Shown here in pieces: positions 44,327 to 53,038 of a DNA stretch of 64,000 bases. Both the position numbers and the translations under genes were made by a program. The stretch is from positions 91,566 to 155,565 of the forward strand of contig JAGVAP010000104.1 in assembly GCA_020060215.1 (NCBI GenBank), given 5' to 3'. A model generated the notes under the pieces. That model was not told the origin of the DNA and did not search any database. It saw only the letters and a list, made by a program, of their open reading frames with translations. This stretch comes from Deltaproteobacteria bacterium (GTDB taxonomy: Bacteria > Desulfobacterota > DSM-4660 > Desulfatiglandales > HGW-15). Within the stretch, counting starts at the first letter, position 1, and every line of letters begins with the position of its first letter.

Positions 44327-44671
44327 CTATTCCACCAGGATCTCGAGGCCGACGAGATAGTGGCCTTTGAAACGACCCTGATCGTTTCTGGTCACATGCC
44401 TGATGATCGTCTTCAGGGTCTCCGAAGGGCATTGGGAGTTGCTGGAGTAGTACTTGACCCTCAAGGTCTCCCCGACATGCAAGAGGGGCAGGACCTCTGA
44501 GTTTTCCTTTACGAGAACACACATGGAAGAAGATGCGGTGTCCCAGATCCTGAACTGATAATGGAGTTCTCTTCCCTCGAATATGAACTCGGCGCTATGA
44601 TACTGCTCCAGTCTTTTTCGCGGTTCCGATCGCCTTTCCTTCCAAGCACTTGCAAATGCCTTCTGCTCCAT
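44327..44671 (-). CDS. Small PilZ-like protein
   Basis: A 114-residue protein with an N-terminal RRSEPRKRLEQY stretch, as in the R-x3-R motif of PilZ domains, followed by a beta-rich region (AEFIFEGRELHYQFRIWD, then GETLRVKYYSS) and a final GHYLVGLEIL. The second PilZ motif (D/N-x-S-x2-G) is degenerate (DTASSSMCV), so c-di-GMP binding is uncertain. I use the ATG at 44671; the upstream frame to 44809 is not protein-like. Divergent from the M16 peptidase gene. Confidence 0.5.
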   Translation of the reverse strand: MEQKAFASAWKERRSEPRKRLEQYHSAEFIFEGRELHYQFRIWDTASSSMCVLVKENSEVLPLLHVGETLRVKYYSSNSQCPSETLKTIIRHVTRNDQGRFKGHYLVGLEILVE

Positions 44672-44838
44672 GCCGTCCCCCTGATTCAGTAGATGAGCCT
44701 CTGCACGCCGCGATCGACTAGAAGTTATCGTTTCAGCTGCGGGAACCCGGCCCCTGGGGCCGTATGGGGAAATTTGTGCAAATAACGCATATTTCATCAT
44801 ATTTGTCAAATATTTTTTTATAACTTAACTCAACTTTG

Positions 44839-44844
44839 TATAAT
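44839..44844 (+). promoter_or_regulatory. -10 element upstream of the M16 peptidase gene
   Basis: A perfect TATAAT lies at the end of an AT-rich stretch (about 44775-44850) that stands out from the GC-rich surroundings. No good -35 is at the right distance, so this rests on the -10 and base composition. The distance to the GTG at 44927 is about 80 bases. Confidence 0.35.
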
Positions 44845-44926
44845 TAGCTGGCCGACCGATCGCTGCAACCGCTTGCTTTCCTCGACAGGACGCCGCTACT
44901 ATATAGGGATCAGGAGGTACTAGAAG

Positions 44927-47900
44927 GTGCGTATCTGCAAATACTCGCTGTCCCAGGTTTTTCTTGTTCTCATCCTTCTGGCGTTCCCGGCGGTATCGCC
45001 GGCCCTGGCCGAAGAAAAAGGGCTGAACATCGATGTCCAGGAATTCCGGCTCAGGAACGGGATGCATTTTCTTGTCGTCGAACGTCATACGACGCCTCAG
45101 GTCGCATTTCGACTTGCCATACGCGCCGGTTCCGCCCTGGAAGAGCAGGGAAAGACCGGCATCGCCCATCTCCTGGAACACATGATGTTCAAGGGTACCG
45201 GCAACTTCGGGACCAACGACCCGGAGAAGGACAGGGAACTTCAGGCCCGGATCGAATCCGCCTACCAGGTGATTGCCGCGGAGGAGCGGAAGCGCAAACC
45301 CGATCAGGCGCTCATCAAGGCGAAATCGGCCGAGATGGAGAAGCTGAGGGCGGAGGTGCAGAGCATCTATGTTCCGCAGGCCCTCTCTTCCCAGCTGGGG
45401 AGAAACGGGGCGGTCGGCGTGAACGCCTTCACGAGCAAGGACCAGACCCAGTACATGGCCTCCGTCCCCTCCGACATGGTGGAACAGTGGTTCTCCATCA
45501 TGAGCGAGCAGATCTTCGAGCCTTCCTGGCGTGAATTCTATGTCGAGAAAGAGGTCGTCCAGCGGGAATGGGCGTACCGACACATCAACAATCCCCAGGG
45601 CGCTGCCTGGCTCGACCTGCACGCCACCGCCTACCGGGCCCATCCCTATCGAAATCCCGTCATCGGCTGGAAATCGGACATGGAGAAGTACAGCACGACC
45701 GACGCGGTGGATTTTCACAAGAGATACTACACGCCGAACAACGCGGTGTGCGCCATCGTTGGGGACATCTCTGTGGAAAAGGCCAGGGAACTCGCCGAGC
45801 GGTATTTCGAGAGATATCCATCCGGGGCGGATGCGCCGGAGGCGGTCACCCGTGAGTCGCCCCAGCAGGGGCCGAGGATGAGCGTGAGGTATTTGAAGGG
45901 GACGCGTACGCCCGTGGTCCTCCTCGGCTTTCACACCGCAGAGCTTGGGACCGATGAATTCTACGCCCTGGACGTCCTCTCCATGATCCTGAGCCACGGC
46001 CGCGGCGCCAGAATAACGCAGGAGATCGTCGACAAGGGGCTGGCCGTCTCCGCATGGGCGTCGAACCCAGACAACCGTTATGGCGGCATGTTCATCCTGG
46101 GGGGCTCCCCGAAAGAGCCGGAAGAGGTCCAGAATGGAAACGCTTCCGATGAAGGGCTGCGGATAGCCTATCTCAGAACGTGCGAGGACCTGGAAAGGCT
46201 CCTGGTCCAGGAAACGGAAAAGCTGAAGACCAGCCCCGTATCCGAGCGTGAACTGGAGCGGATCAAGAAACTCAATCATCGAGCGTTCCTGGAGAGACTC
46301 CGCGAAAACAGCGAGCTTGCCGAGACCCTGGCCACGATGGAGGTGATGATCGGTTGGGAGTACCTGGTCACCTATCTCGACCGGATCGGAAAGGTCACGC
46401 CCGAGGATGTGCAGAAGGCTGCGGCAAAGTACCTGAGAAGGGAGAACCAGACGACGGTGTTCGTGGTTCCGGGCGGCGAATCGGAGCAGCCCTCCGAGGC
46501 GTACACGGAGACCCGCTCGGTCGGGAGTTCCGCAGGCAGGCCGGAGAGGCCTCGTTCCCTTGCGAACCGCTCCCGCTATTCCACACCTCCGGAATGGAAA
46601 CACCCGCTCTCCTTCGATCGCAAACCCTCGAAGATCTCCTACCCCGATGTTGAAAGATCCAATGTGGAGGGGGTGGAGCTCTTCTACCTCCCCGACCGGG
46701 AGCTGCCCATCATTGACCTCACCCTCTTCGTGAAGGCCGGCGCCGTAGACGTCGGGGAAGACCAAGCGGGGCTGTCGCAGATCCTCTCCGGCACCCTGGT
46801 CAGAGGCGGAACCGACGGTCTTCCTCCCCAGGAGATGGCGAATGTCCTGGACGAGAACGCAATCCATCTGTCCGTCTCCGTGGGCGAAGAGGATGCGGCC
46901 GTGCGGCTCTCGGTGATGAAGGAAGACTGGGCACGGGGGCTGGAGTTGCTGGAGCAGGTCCTCAAGCAGCCCCGTTTCGACAGCAGGATCCTGCAGGTGG
47001 TCAAGGAGCAAACCCTTGTGGCGCTGAGACGTCAGGCCGGCGACGCGCAGTCGGTGGCCGTTCGCGAGGGCTCCATCTGGCACTTCAAGGACCATCCCTA
47101 CGGCCGCGATCCCCTGAAGGGTCTGGAGACGATTCCCCGTCTCACCCGGAACGACCTGCAGGGCTTCCTGAAGGAGCACTTCGTTCCCACCAACATGATC
47201 GCATGCGTCGCGGGGGATATCGACCGGGATGCGGTCGTCCAGTCCCTGGGCAGGCTTTTCCGATCCCTGCCGAAGGGGACGGCCCCGGAGAGGGTGCTGG
47301 ACGACCCCAAACCGACGCCGCCCGTGCTTGCACTGATCAACAAACCGGGGCAGGTTCAATCCCAGGTCTTCCTCGCCCTCCCCGGCATGAAACGGACCCA
47401 TCCCGATTTCTGGAAAAACGCCCTCCTCATGGACATCGTCGGGGGCAGCGACTCGTTGATGTACACCAGGCTGAGAGACGACCTCGGGCTCGTCTACTCC
47501 GCCGGATTCGGCCAGACCTACAAGTGGAATGCAGGGCTGCTGGTCGGGTACATCGGCTGCAAGGGAAACCAGACCGCCGATGCGGTCCAGGAGACGGTGA
47601 AGCTCCTCCGGGAGCTCCGGAAAGAGGTGCCGGGCAACCACCTCGAGGACAAACGGCTCGATGCGCTGAACAGCTTCGTGTTCAACGTGGACACCCCCTT
47701 GTCCCTGGTGGAGGCATACGGCCGCTACCACATGAGGAAGGAACCGATGGACACCCTCTCGAGGATCCAGGATGCCTACATGCAGACAACCGAGGAGGAG
47801 CTTCTAGCCCTCGCAGGGAAATACCTCGATCCCGGCCGACTGCAGATCTTTGTCGTCGCAGACAAGGACATCCCCGTGAAGGGTCCGGATGGGAGCGAGA

Positions 47901-47974
47901 GGAACCTCGAGCATTCCCTGAAGGAGCTTGCCGAAAGGCTCTCCCTCCCCTATGAGGAGATACCCCTTCGGTGA
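44927..47974 (+). CDS. Two-domain M16 (pitrilysin/insulinase family) zinc peptidase, exported
   Basis: A 1015-residue protein with a signal peptide (FLVLILLAFPAVSPALA). The inverted zinc motif is HLLEH at residues 81-85 and the downstream glutamate lies in the FYVEKEVVQREWAYR region. The second half (from about residue 560) is a homologous domain without the zinc site, the normal inactive partner. Both halves have the R-x-Y-type C-terminal elements (YTRLRDDLGLVYSAGFGQTY). It should degrade peptides in the periplasm. The start is GTG with AGGAGG nine bases upstream. A very long open frame on the opposite strand is a codon-bias shadow. Confidence 0.93.
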   Translation: MRICKYSLSQVFLVLILLAFPAVSPALAEEKGLNIDVQEFRLRNGMHFLVVERHTTPQVAFRLAIRAGSALEEQGKTGIAHLLEHMMFKGTGNFGTNDPEKDRELQARIESAYQVIAAEERKRKPDQALIKAKSAEMEKLRAEVQSIYVPQALSSQLGRNGAVGVNAFTSKDQTQYMASVPSDMVEQWFSIMSEQIFEPSWREFYVEKEVVQREWAYRHINNPQGAAWLDLHATAYRAHPYRNPVIGWKSDMEKYSTTDAVDFHKRYYTPNNAVCAIVGDISVEKARELAERYFERYPSGADAPEAVTRESPQQGPRMSVRYLKGTRTPVVLLGFHTAELGTDEFYALDVLSMILSHGRGARITQEIVDKGLAVSAWASNPDNRYGGMFILGGSPKEPEEVQNGNASDEGLRIAYLRTCEDLERLLVQETEKLKTSPVSERELERIKKLNHRAFLERLRENSELAETLATMEVMIGWEYLVTYLDRIGKVTPEDVQKAAAKYLRRENQTTVFVVPGGESEQPSEAYTETRSVGSSAGRPERPRSLANRSRYSTPPEWKHPLSFDRKPSKISYPDVERSNVEGVELFYLPDRELPIIDLTLFVKAGAVDVGEDQAGLSQILSGTLVRGGTDGLPPQEMANVLDENAIHLSVSVGEEDAAVRLSVMKEDWARGLELLEQVLKQPRFDSRILQVVKEQTLVALRRQAGDAQSVAVREGSIWHFKDHPYGRDPLKGLETIPRLTRNDLQGFLKEHFVPTNMIACVAGDIDRDAVVQSLGRLFRSLPKGTAPERVLDDPKPTPPVLALINKPGQVQSQVFLALPGMKRTHPDFWKNALLMDIVGGSDSLMYTRLRDDLGLVYSAGFGQTYKWNAGLLVGYIGCKGNQTADAVQETVKLLRELRKEVPGNHLEDKRLDALNSFVFNVDTPLSLVEAYGRYHMRKEPMDTLSRIQDAYMQTTEEELLALAGKYLDPGRLQIFVVADKDIPVKGPDGSERNLEHSLKELAERLSLPYEEIPLR

Positions 47975-48059
47975 ACAAAGGGACGAACGTCGAACATTGA
48001 ACATCGGAATGGGAAGACCAGAGGGCAGAGATCAGAGGTCAGCCCGCAGCCGGGGTCCG

Positions 48060-48126
48060 GGTTTCAGGTTTCGGGTGCCAGCCCGGTAGTCCATCAATTT
48101 CCCGACACCTGAACACTGAAACCGGA
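48060..48126. repeat. Dispersed inverted-repeat element, copy 3 (reverse orientation)
   Basis: GGTTTCAGGTTTCGGGTGCC followed by TCCATCAATTTCCCGACACC and TGAACACTGAAACC. It is the reverse complement of the arrangement in copies 1 and 2. Upstream of it, 48013-48042 has a purine-rich AGAGGGCAGAGATCAGAGGT text like the stretch inside tamB. Confidence 0.65.
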
Positions 48127-48185
48127 AACCCCGGGGGCGCCCTTTTGCACCACCGATTTGAGTCACCGACCAAGAGGGGGAACGG

Positions 48186-48818
48186 GTGACGGAGAACTTC
48201 TCGCTCTTTTTCCTTCAGGGCGCAGCCCTTGCACTCACGGCCGCCGTCATGCCCGGGCCCTTTCAGGCCTTTCTCCTCTCCCGGGCCTTGTCGAGCGGCT
48301 GGAGGAGAACCCTCCCCGCCGCCCTTGCGCCGATCGTTACCGACGGGCCGATCCTTGCCCTCGTGCTGCTCGTCCTTACCCAAACGCCGATCTGGTTCCT
48401 TGAGACGCTCCGGATCGTGGGCGGCATCTTCATCCTCTACCTGGCCGCCGGTGTCTACCGCGCCCTTCGTTCGGACCCCACCCATGCGGCGTCCCCTTCC
48501 TCGCCGGGACGGCCGGTCAAGAGTCTCGTCGACGCCGTTGCGATCAACGCCCTCAACCCGAATCCCTATCTGTTCTGGAGCGTCGTTGGCGGCCCCCTGG
48601 TCCTTTCCGGTTGGCGTCTCTCCCCCGGAGTCGGGACAGGTTTTCTCCTTGGCTTCTTCGGGACCTTCGTCGCAAGCCTGAGCATCCTGATCGTCCTCTT
48701 TTCGACGGCAGGACGACTGGATCCGAGACTGACACGGACCCTCTACACGGCGGCACTCTTCGCCCTCTCGGTCTTCGGGGTCTACCAGATCGTGAGGGGT
48801 CTGATCTTTTGGCTTTGA
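48186..48818 (+). CDS. LysE/RhtB family exporter
   Basis: A 210-residue inner-membrane protein with six hydrophobic segments. The N-terminal ALTAAVMPGPFQAFLLSRAL has the family P-G-P motif, and the third segment ends in LYLAAGVYRALRS. Families of this type export amino acids such as lysine, homoserine or cysteine. It starts at GTG with GAGGGGG upstream. The next gene begins 54 bases on, in the same direction. Confidence 0.85.
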   Translation: MTENFSLFFLQGAALALTAAVMPGPFQAFLLSRALSSGWRRTLPAALAPIVTDGPILALVLLVLTQTPIWFLETLRIVGGIFILYLAAGVYRALRSDPTHAASPSSPGRPVKSLVDAVAINALNPNPYLFWSVVGGPLVLSGWRLSPGVGTGFLLGFFGTFVASLSILIVLFSTAGRLDPRLTRTLYTAALFALSVFGVYQIVRGLIFWL

Positions 48819-48872
48819 CACCCCGCTCCATTTCCCTGTATCCTCACCCCCGCGTACCCCTTCGGGAGGACC

Positions 48873-49799
48873 ATGGTCGCCTATACCGCTCATCTCAGGA
48901 ATGAGTCCACGCGTCGTCCAACCGCCCTGAAGCCCATCTCCCTCTTCGTTTGCATCGCCTCCCTCCTGTCCTGTAGCACCCTCCCCTTCTGGGGAGAACG
49001 CCGGCCGGATATACCAGAATGGCTCAGAGGGGACCTGCCCAAGAAGGTGGCGATACTCCCTTTCGAGAACGTCACACAGGATCCTGAGCTCCAGGACCTG
49101 GTCAGGCGGAGCTTTTACAGCCATTTCTCGCTCAAGAACTACAGCGACCTCGAGTTGAAGGAGGTGGATCGGGCGTTGCAGATCCTCCTGTCCAAATCCT
49201 CCACCCCCTGGAAGGAGCTCTCCCCTCAGGCCCTGGGTGAACTGTTCCAGGCGGACTTCCTGATCTACGGCAAGGTGATCGAGTACTCGAGGTTTTACGC
49301 CGGGATCTATTCCCAGGTTTCTCTGAAGGTACAGGTGGAGATGGTCGAATCCAGGAGCGGCAATGGGGTCTGGTGGAAGGCCGCCGGCAAAAGATCGCAC
49401 GAAGGAGGAATCCCCTTTTCCATTTTCGGCCTGATTCCCGAGGCCGTGCGATCGGGGCTGCACATGAGCAGAGAGAGGACCCTGGACCTGGTTGAGCGTC
49501 TGAGCAGGGAGATCGTAGCCGATATCCCGGACCCGCCACTCGCCGATTCCTCGCCTTACTTCCTGGATGTCCAGGTAGGCTCCTTCCTTGACACGGAGTT
49601 GGCCATGAAGGCGCGAGACGAGGTTACCGGGAAGGGACATCAAGCAAGGGTGGAGTCGGTCCAGGTGGGAGACCGGACCTACCACCGGGTGTTGATCGGG
49701 CCTTTCAGGGAAGCCGCGGAGGCGGAGGCGGTAAGGTCATTCCTCTCGGAGAAGGGGTTCAAGCCCATTCTCATCCACCACCGGCCGGAGAGGAAGTGA
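48873..49799 (+). CDS. Lipoprotein with GNA1162-like and SPOR domains
   Basis: A 308-residue lipoprotein. The signal ends with a lipobox (IASLLSC, cysteine near residue 34). The central domain has KKVAILPFENVTQDPELQDL and ADFLIYGKVIEYSRF, the pattern of GNA1162/CsgG-like assembly lipoproteins. The C-terminal ~70 residues form a SPOR domain (YFLDVQVGSFLDTELAMKAR and TYHRVLIGPFREAAEAEAV), which binds denuded peptidoglycan at division sites. The ribosome binding site is GGGAGG. The combination suggests an outer-membrane lipoprotein that senses or contacts the cell wall. Confidence 0.78.
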   Translation: MVAYTAHLRNESTRRPTALKPISLFVCIASLLSCSTLPFWGERRPDIPEWLRGDLPKKVAILPFENVTQDPELQDLVRRSFYSHFSLKNYSDLELKEVDRALQILLSKSSTPWKELSPQALGELFQADFLIYGKVIEYSRFYAGIYSQVSLKVQVEMVESRSGNGVWWKAAGKRSHEGGIPFSIFGLIPEAVRSGLHMSRERTLDLVERLSREIVADIPDPPLADSSPYFLDVQVGSFLDTELAMKARDEVTGKGHQARVESVQVGDRTYHRVLIGPFREAAEAEAVRSFLSEKGFKPILIHHRPERK

Positions 49800-49831
49800 T
49801 CAGCGGGCGGCGCTTGCCGATGAGGAAATTT

Positions 49832-49896
49832 TACAGGTGTCGGGTGTCAGCTCGGCAATCCATCGATTTCCCGACACCTGAACACTGAAACCCGAC
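49832..49896. repeat. Dispersed inverted-repeat element, copy 4 (reverse orientation)
   Basis: ACAGGTGTCGGGTGTCAGCT, then CAATCCATCGATTTCCCGAC, then ACCTGAACACTGAAACCCGA. It lies between two convergent genes, as copy 3 also follows a gene end, so a role in 3' end formation is possible. Confidence 0.65.
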
Positions 49897-49955
49897 CGCA
49901 CTTCAAGCGAGTTTCTGTAGGATGGGTGGAGCGTGAGCGAAACCCATCGGTTCGC

Positions 49956-50519
49956 TCATACGACTTTATCGCCGGCCGCCAGCGTCAAGACGCCCAGGAG
50001 GAAGAACAGGCCGGCGGCGATCCAGTGCATGATCTTCATGTTCATGCGCTTCGCCAGGGCCTCTCCCATCCAGACGGCCGGGACATTCGCGATCATCATG
50101 CCCAACGTGGTCCCCAGGACGACCGCAACCAATGAGTCGTACCGAGCGGCCAGTGCAACCGTCGCGAGCTGGGTCTTGTCGCCCATCTCCACCAGGAAGA
50201 ATGCGATGAGTGCCGTCATGAAGACGCCTGCCCCCCGGAGTTTCTGCTCTTTGAGCTCATCGGGTTTCAGTGCCCACAGACCGAAGGCGAAGAAGGAGAG
50301 GGCCACCAGCCATTTCATGGTCCGAGCGGATACCAGGCTTGAGAGCCAGCCCCCCACATACCCGGCAAAGAAATGGTTGGCCAGGGTGGCGAAAAGGATG
50401 CCCAGGACGATGGGGACCTTGCGTTTGAGCTTGGCGGCAAGCACAAAGGAGAGGAGCTGGGTCTTGTCCCCCATTTCAGCGGCTGCCACAATGGCCGTGG
50501 AGATGAACAGAGTTTCCAA
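49956..50519 (-). CDS. Gdt1/TMEM165 family cation transporter
   Basis: A 187-residue membrane protein with two copies of the family signature: AEMGDKTQLLSFVLAAKLKR and VEMGDKTQLATVALAARYDS, each followed by a small hydrophobic bundle. This is the UPF0016/Mnx-Gdt1 group of manganese or calcium exporters. I place the start at the TTG at 50519 (METLFISTAIV...), which gives the normal family length and has GGGAAG upstream; the ATG at 50603 gives a charged extension not seen in relatives. It is downstream of yjbQ on the same strand. Confidence 0.85.
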   Translation of the reverse strand: METLFISTAIVAAAEMGDKTQLLSFVLAAKLKRKVPIVLGILFATLANHFFAGYVGGWLSSLVSARTMKWLVALSFFAFGLWALKPDELKEQKLRGAGVFMTALIAFFLVEMGDKTQLATVALAARYDSLVAVVLGTTLGMMIANVPAVWMGEALAKRMNMKIMHWIAAGLFFLLGVLTLAAGDKVV

Positions 50520-50628
50520 TCGAAAGCTTCCCGGATGCGTGTCCCGGCTTGTACGGGACCGAGATACCCAGGCACCATAGCGTCGGCCTGGGCGCTCAGT
50601 CAACCATCCAGCAGGGGAAAAGGGTCTC

Positions 50629-51045
50629 TCACTCGCCGATCACCTTCACCAGGACCCTCTTCTTCCTTCTCCCGTCGAACTCGCCGTAAAACACCTGCTC
50701 CCATGGCCCCAGATCCAGTTTCCCCCTGGTCACCGCGACCACCGCCTCCCGCCCCATGATCTGTCGCTTCATGTGGGCGTCGGCATTCTCCTCCCCCACA
50801 TTGTGCCGGTACTGCGATACAGGCTCATGCGGTGCGAGCTTTTCGAGCCACACCTCGTAATCGTGGTGGAGGCCGGATTCATCGTCGTTGATGAAAACGG
50901 ATGCTGTTATATGCATCGCATTGCAGAGCACCAGCCCCTCCTGAACGCCGCTCTCCCTGACGCAGTCCTCCACCTGAGGGGTGATATTGACGAACGCCCT
51001 TCGAGTAGGCACGTGGAACCAGAGTTCCTTCCGAAAGCTTTTCAT
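50629..51045 (-). CDS. YjbQ family (UPF0047) protein
   Basis: A 138-residue protein. The conserved [38 protein letters not shown] and [20 protein letters not shown] segments identify the YjbQ family, which has been reported to have thiamine phosphate synthase activity in vitro in E. coli. The histidine- and aspartate-rich metal site is intact. The ribosome binding site AAGGAGA is 4 bases before the ATG. The downstream gene is the Gdt1-like transporter, 109 bases away. Confidence 0.9.
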   Translation of the reverse strand: MKSFRKELWFHVPTRRAFVNITPQVEDCVRESGVQEGLVLCNAMHITASVFINDDESGLHHDYEVWLEKLAPHEPVSQYRHNVGEENADAHMKRQIMGREAVVAVTRGKLDLGPWEQVFYGEFDGRRKKRVLVKVIGE

Positions 51046-51167
51046 GGGATCTCCTTCCCGGCTTGAAAAACAGAATCTTCAAGCGCTCGACCCTGTGCGC
51101 CGGCCGACTTGCGGCCTCCCGGCGCGTAGACGAAGGAGGTGGCAGGGTCCCGCGGCATGAAGAGAAA

Positions 51168-51203
51168 CCCCTCCGGCCGGGGAGGGGTCTCGTATGATCA
51201 ATG
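51168..51203 (-). terminator. Intrinsic terminator after the small peptide gene
   Basis: ACCCCTCC and GGAGGGGT form a perfect 8-bp GC-rich stem (arms extend with AGACCCC/GGGGTTT-type pairs), followed on the minus strand by TTTCTCTTC. It lies about 15 bases after the stop of the peptide gene at 51217. Confidence 0.65.
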
Positions 51204-51216
51204 GTAAGGGATTATA

Positions 51217-51330
51217 CTACAAGGCGCAGCCCTTGGAAACCAGTTCGGAGAGCGTGCTTGCGTGGCCGGTCATCACCAAACCAAAGACCACCATGAGGGT
51301 CAAAACCACTGCGAGGATGTTCTTCACCAT
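51217..51330 (-). CDS. 37-residue hydrophobic peptide
   Basis: A short open frame encoding 37 residues: a basic start (MVKNILAV), a hydrophobic helix (LTLMVVFGLVMTG) and a short polar tail (HASTLSELVSKGCAL) ending with a cysteine two residues from the C-terminus. The AHAS-like boundary resembles a signal-peptidase site, so the mature part could be about 14 residues. AAGGAGA lies upstream and a strong terminator directly downstream, and both support a real transcription unit. It is separate from yjbQ, whose start lies downstream at 51045. I know no family for it. Confidence 0.55.
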   Translation of the reverse strand: MVKNILAVVLTLMVVFGLVMTGHASTLSELVSKGCAL

Positions 51331-51780
51331 TCTCCCAAGTCTCCTTTCCTCTCATCCGTGCTAACCTGCCCCGCTGGTGCAGCGACCGGGATCCTTTCCC
51401 TGGTTTTCAGCCTGTCCCGAAGCGGAAGGAAGCCTCGGACGCATAACACTGGACCACCTCGGCCGGTGACGTTCAAATGACCCCCCGGCATGCAGGGCAA
51501 CCGGCGTCGGGCCTTTGACGAATCACGGTCAAGCTCGACCCGGGCCGGACGGGCAGCGCCGTTCACCCATCCGGAATCTTCGAAAGAACGTTCGAGTCGG
51601 TGCAATCCGGGGCCTTTCATTTTGCTCGATAGATCACCTGGACGAAGAGACTGCAATTTTCATACCTTTGCCAAATGAAGCCCCGCCCGACCTCTGGACA
51701 ACTCTGCTCTTGCCAGAAGGCCGCAATCCTTCTTACCATGATGTGGAGCCTCATCAGATGCCGCTTTCGGGGAGGATTCG
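51331..51780. other. Gene-less stretch upstream of the orphan protein
   Basis: About 450 bases between divergent transcription units. I see no coding region with a ribosome binding site and no clear repeat; short open frames at 51490-51678 and 51515-51970 look like chance reading of GC-rich DNA. Confidence 0.45.
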
Positions 51781-52227
51781 ATGGAAGAAAAGACTCGATG
51801 CTTGCCTCTCCCTCCAGGGAGAAATCCGCTCCTTCTGGCGGAAGGAGAGGGGACCGGACGCTCTGAGACGCAGGAGTTCCGGGAAATCCTCTTCTCCAAG
51901 GCCTTCCTGGTCGTTCCGGGACCGAAGTACAACCGGGTCTCCTATGAGATGCGCGGGGAGGGGGCGGTGAAAAAGGTGACGTTCTATGAAGTGATGCTGC
52001 CCGACCGTTGGGCGCCCCTTCGCGACAGGACCTATCCGTCCCTTGCGAGATATCTCAGGGCAAAGTCCATCAACCCGCAGGCGCCTGCGGGTGTAATCGT
52101 CTCGCTCTTCTTTGAGGACTACTTCTATCTGGTCGAAGCCGCGGAGTTCATGGAGGCGTACCGTGAGATCGAGGGGATCGACGTGCCCGCATTCCAAGGT
52201 CGTGTACGTCAATGGGTGGCGGGCTGA
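51781..52227 (+). CDS. Orphan 148-residue protein of unknown function
   Basis: I do not recognise the family. The frame has GGGAGG at a good distance from the ATG at 51781. The protein is soluble and without a signal: an N-terminal low-complexity part, then FREILFSKAFLVVPGPKYNR, a beta-rich middle (AVKKVTFYEVMLPDRWAPLR) and a final helix (FYLVEAAEFMEAYREIEGID). Codon use matches its neighbours. It stands alone, and the codon usage and ribosome binding site argue against it being a shadow. No function is proposed. Confidence 0.6.
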   Translation: MEEKTRCLPLPPGRNPLLLAEGEGTGRSETQEFREILFSKAFLVVPGPKYNRVSYEMRGEGAVKKVTFYEVMLPDRWAPLRDRTYPSLARYLRAKSINPQAPAGVIVSLFFEDYFYLVEAAEFMEAYREIEGIDVPAFQGRVRQWVAG

Positions 52228-52357
52228 CACCGCACCGCAGCGATCATCCGGTGAGGCTCTGAACCTTTGAGCCCTTGCTGTTTTGAACGTTGGAACATCC
52301 CTGATCATCCTGATGGCGGTTCAAGGGTTCGGCCGATCACACGATGGTCGTTCTTCT

Positions 52358-52999
52358 CTATCCCCTGCCTGAGAAGCGGCGCGCCAGCTCCACGGCTTCG
52401 GCGGCATTGGCCCCGAACCCGTCGGCACCGATCTTTTCCGCAAACGTGCGGTCCACCGGCGCGCCCCCGACCATCACCTTCACCTTGCCTCTGAGCCCCT
52501 GGATCTCGAGCTCTTCGATGACCCGCTTCATCTCGGGCATCGTGGTGGTCAGGAGGGCCGACAAACCCAGTACATCCGGCTTGACCTCCTTCACCTGATC
52601 CAGGAGTTTTTCCACGCTCAGGTCCACGCCCAGGTCGATCACCTCGAAGCCGGCCCCTTCCAGCATCATGGTGACCAGATTTTTCCCGATGTCGTGGAGG
52701 TCGCCTTTGACGGTCGCCATGAGGATGGTGCCGCGCGACCGGTTCTGATCCCCGGTCAGCCGAGGTTTCACCACATCCAGACCGTACTTCATGGTCACTG
52801 CCGAGACCAGCATTTCCGGGACGAAGATCTTTCCGCTTCCAAAGTCCTTTCCCACCACGTCCATCGCCGAGATCAGACCGTCGTTGATGATCGCGTTGGG
52901 ATCGATCCCCGCGTCGAGCGCCTTCCGCACTTCCGATTGGATCTCCCTGTGCTTGCCTCCGATCACCGCGTCCCTGACTGCATTCAAGTGATCCGCCAT
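52358..52999 (-). CDS. Corrinoid (B12-binding) methyltransferase protein, MtbC/MttC-like
   Basis: A 213-residue corrinoid carrier. The N-terminal four-helix cap domain is followed by the cobalamin-binding motif with its lower-ligand histidine in TVKGDLHDIGKNLVTMMLEG, then the SALLTTTMPEMKRVIEEL and VMVGGAPVDRTFAEKIGADG parts of the Rossmann-like fold. It carries the methyl group on cobalt between two methyltransferases. MADHL at 52999 is preferred as the start. The MtaA-type partner is encoded 39 bases upstream; no substrate-specific methyltransferase (MtxB) is beside it. Confidence 0.92.
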   Translation of the reverse strand: MADHLNAVRDAVIGGKHREIQSEVRKALDAGIDPNAIINDGLISAMDVVGKDFGSGKIFVPEMLVSAVTMKYGLDVVKPRLTGDQNRSRGTILMATVKGDLHDIGKNLVTMMLEGAGFEVIDLGVDLSVEKLLDQVKEVKPDVLGLSALLTTTMPEMKRVIEELEIQGLRGKVKVMVGGAPVDRTFAEKIGADGFGANAAEAVELARRFSGRG

Positions 53000-53038
53000 G
53001 GTCGTCGTCCCTCCTTCTATCACCTCTTCCTTCCTCCT

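Noticed and set aside
44825..47731. A 968-residue open frame antisense to the M16 peptidase gene
   Set aside because: It has no family motifs and its reading follows the codon bias of the real gene on the other strand; the M16 gene has a signal peptide, zinc motif and ribosome binding site.
50520..50628. Manganese (yybP-ykoY) riboswitch before the Gdt1-like gene
   Set aside because: The family is often preceded by this riboswitch, but I could not find its conserved core in this short interval.
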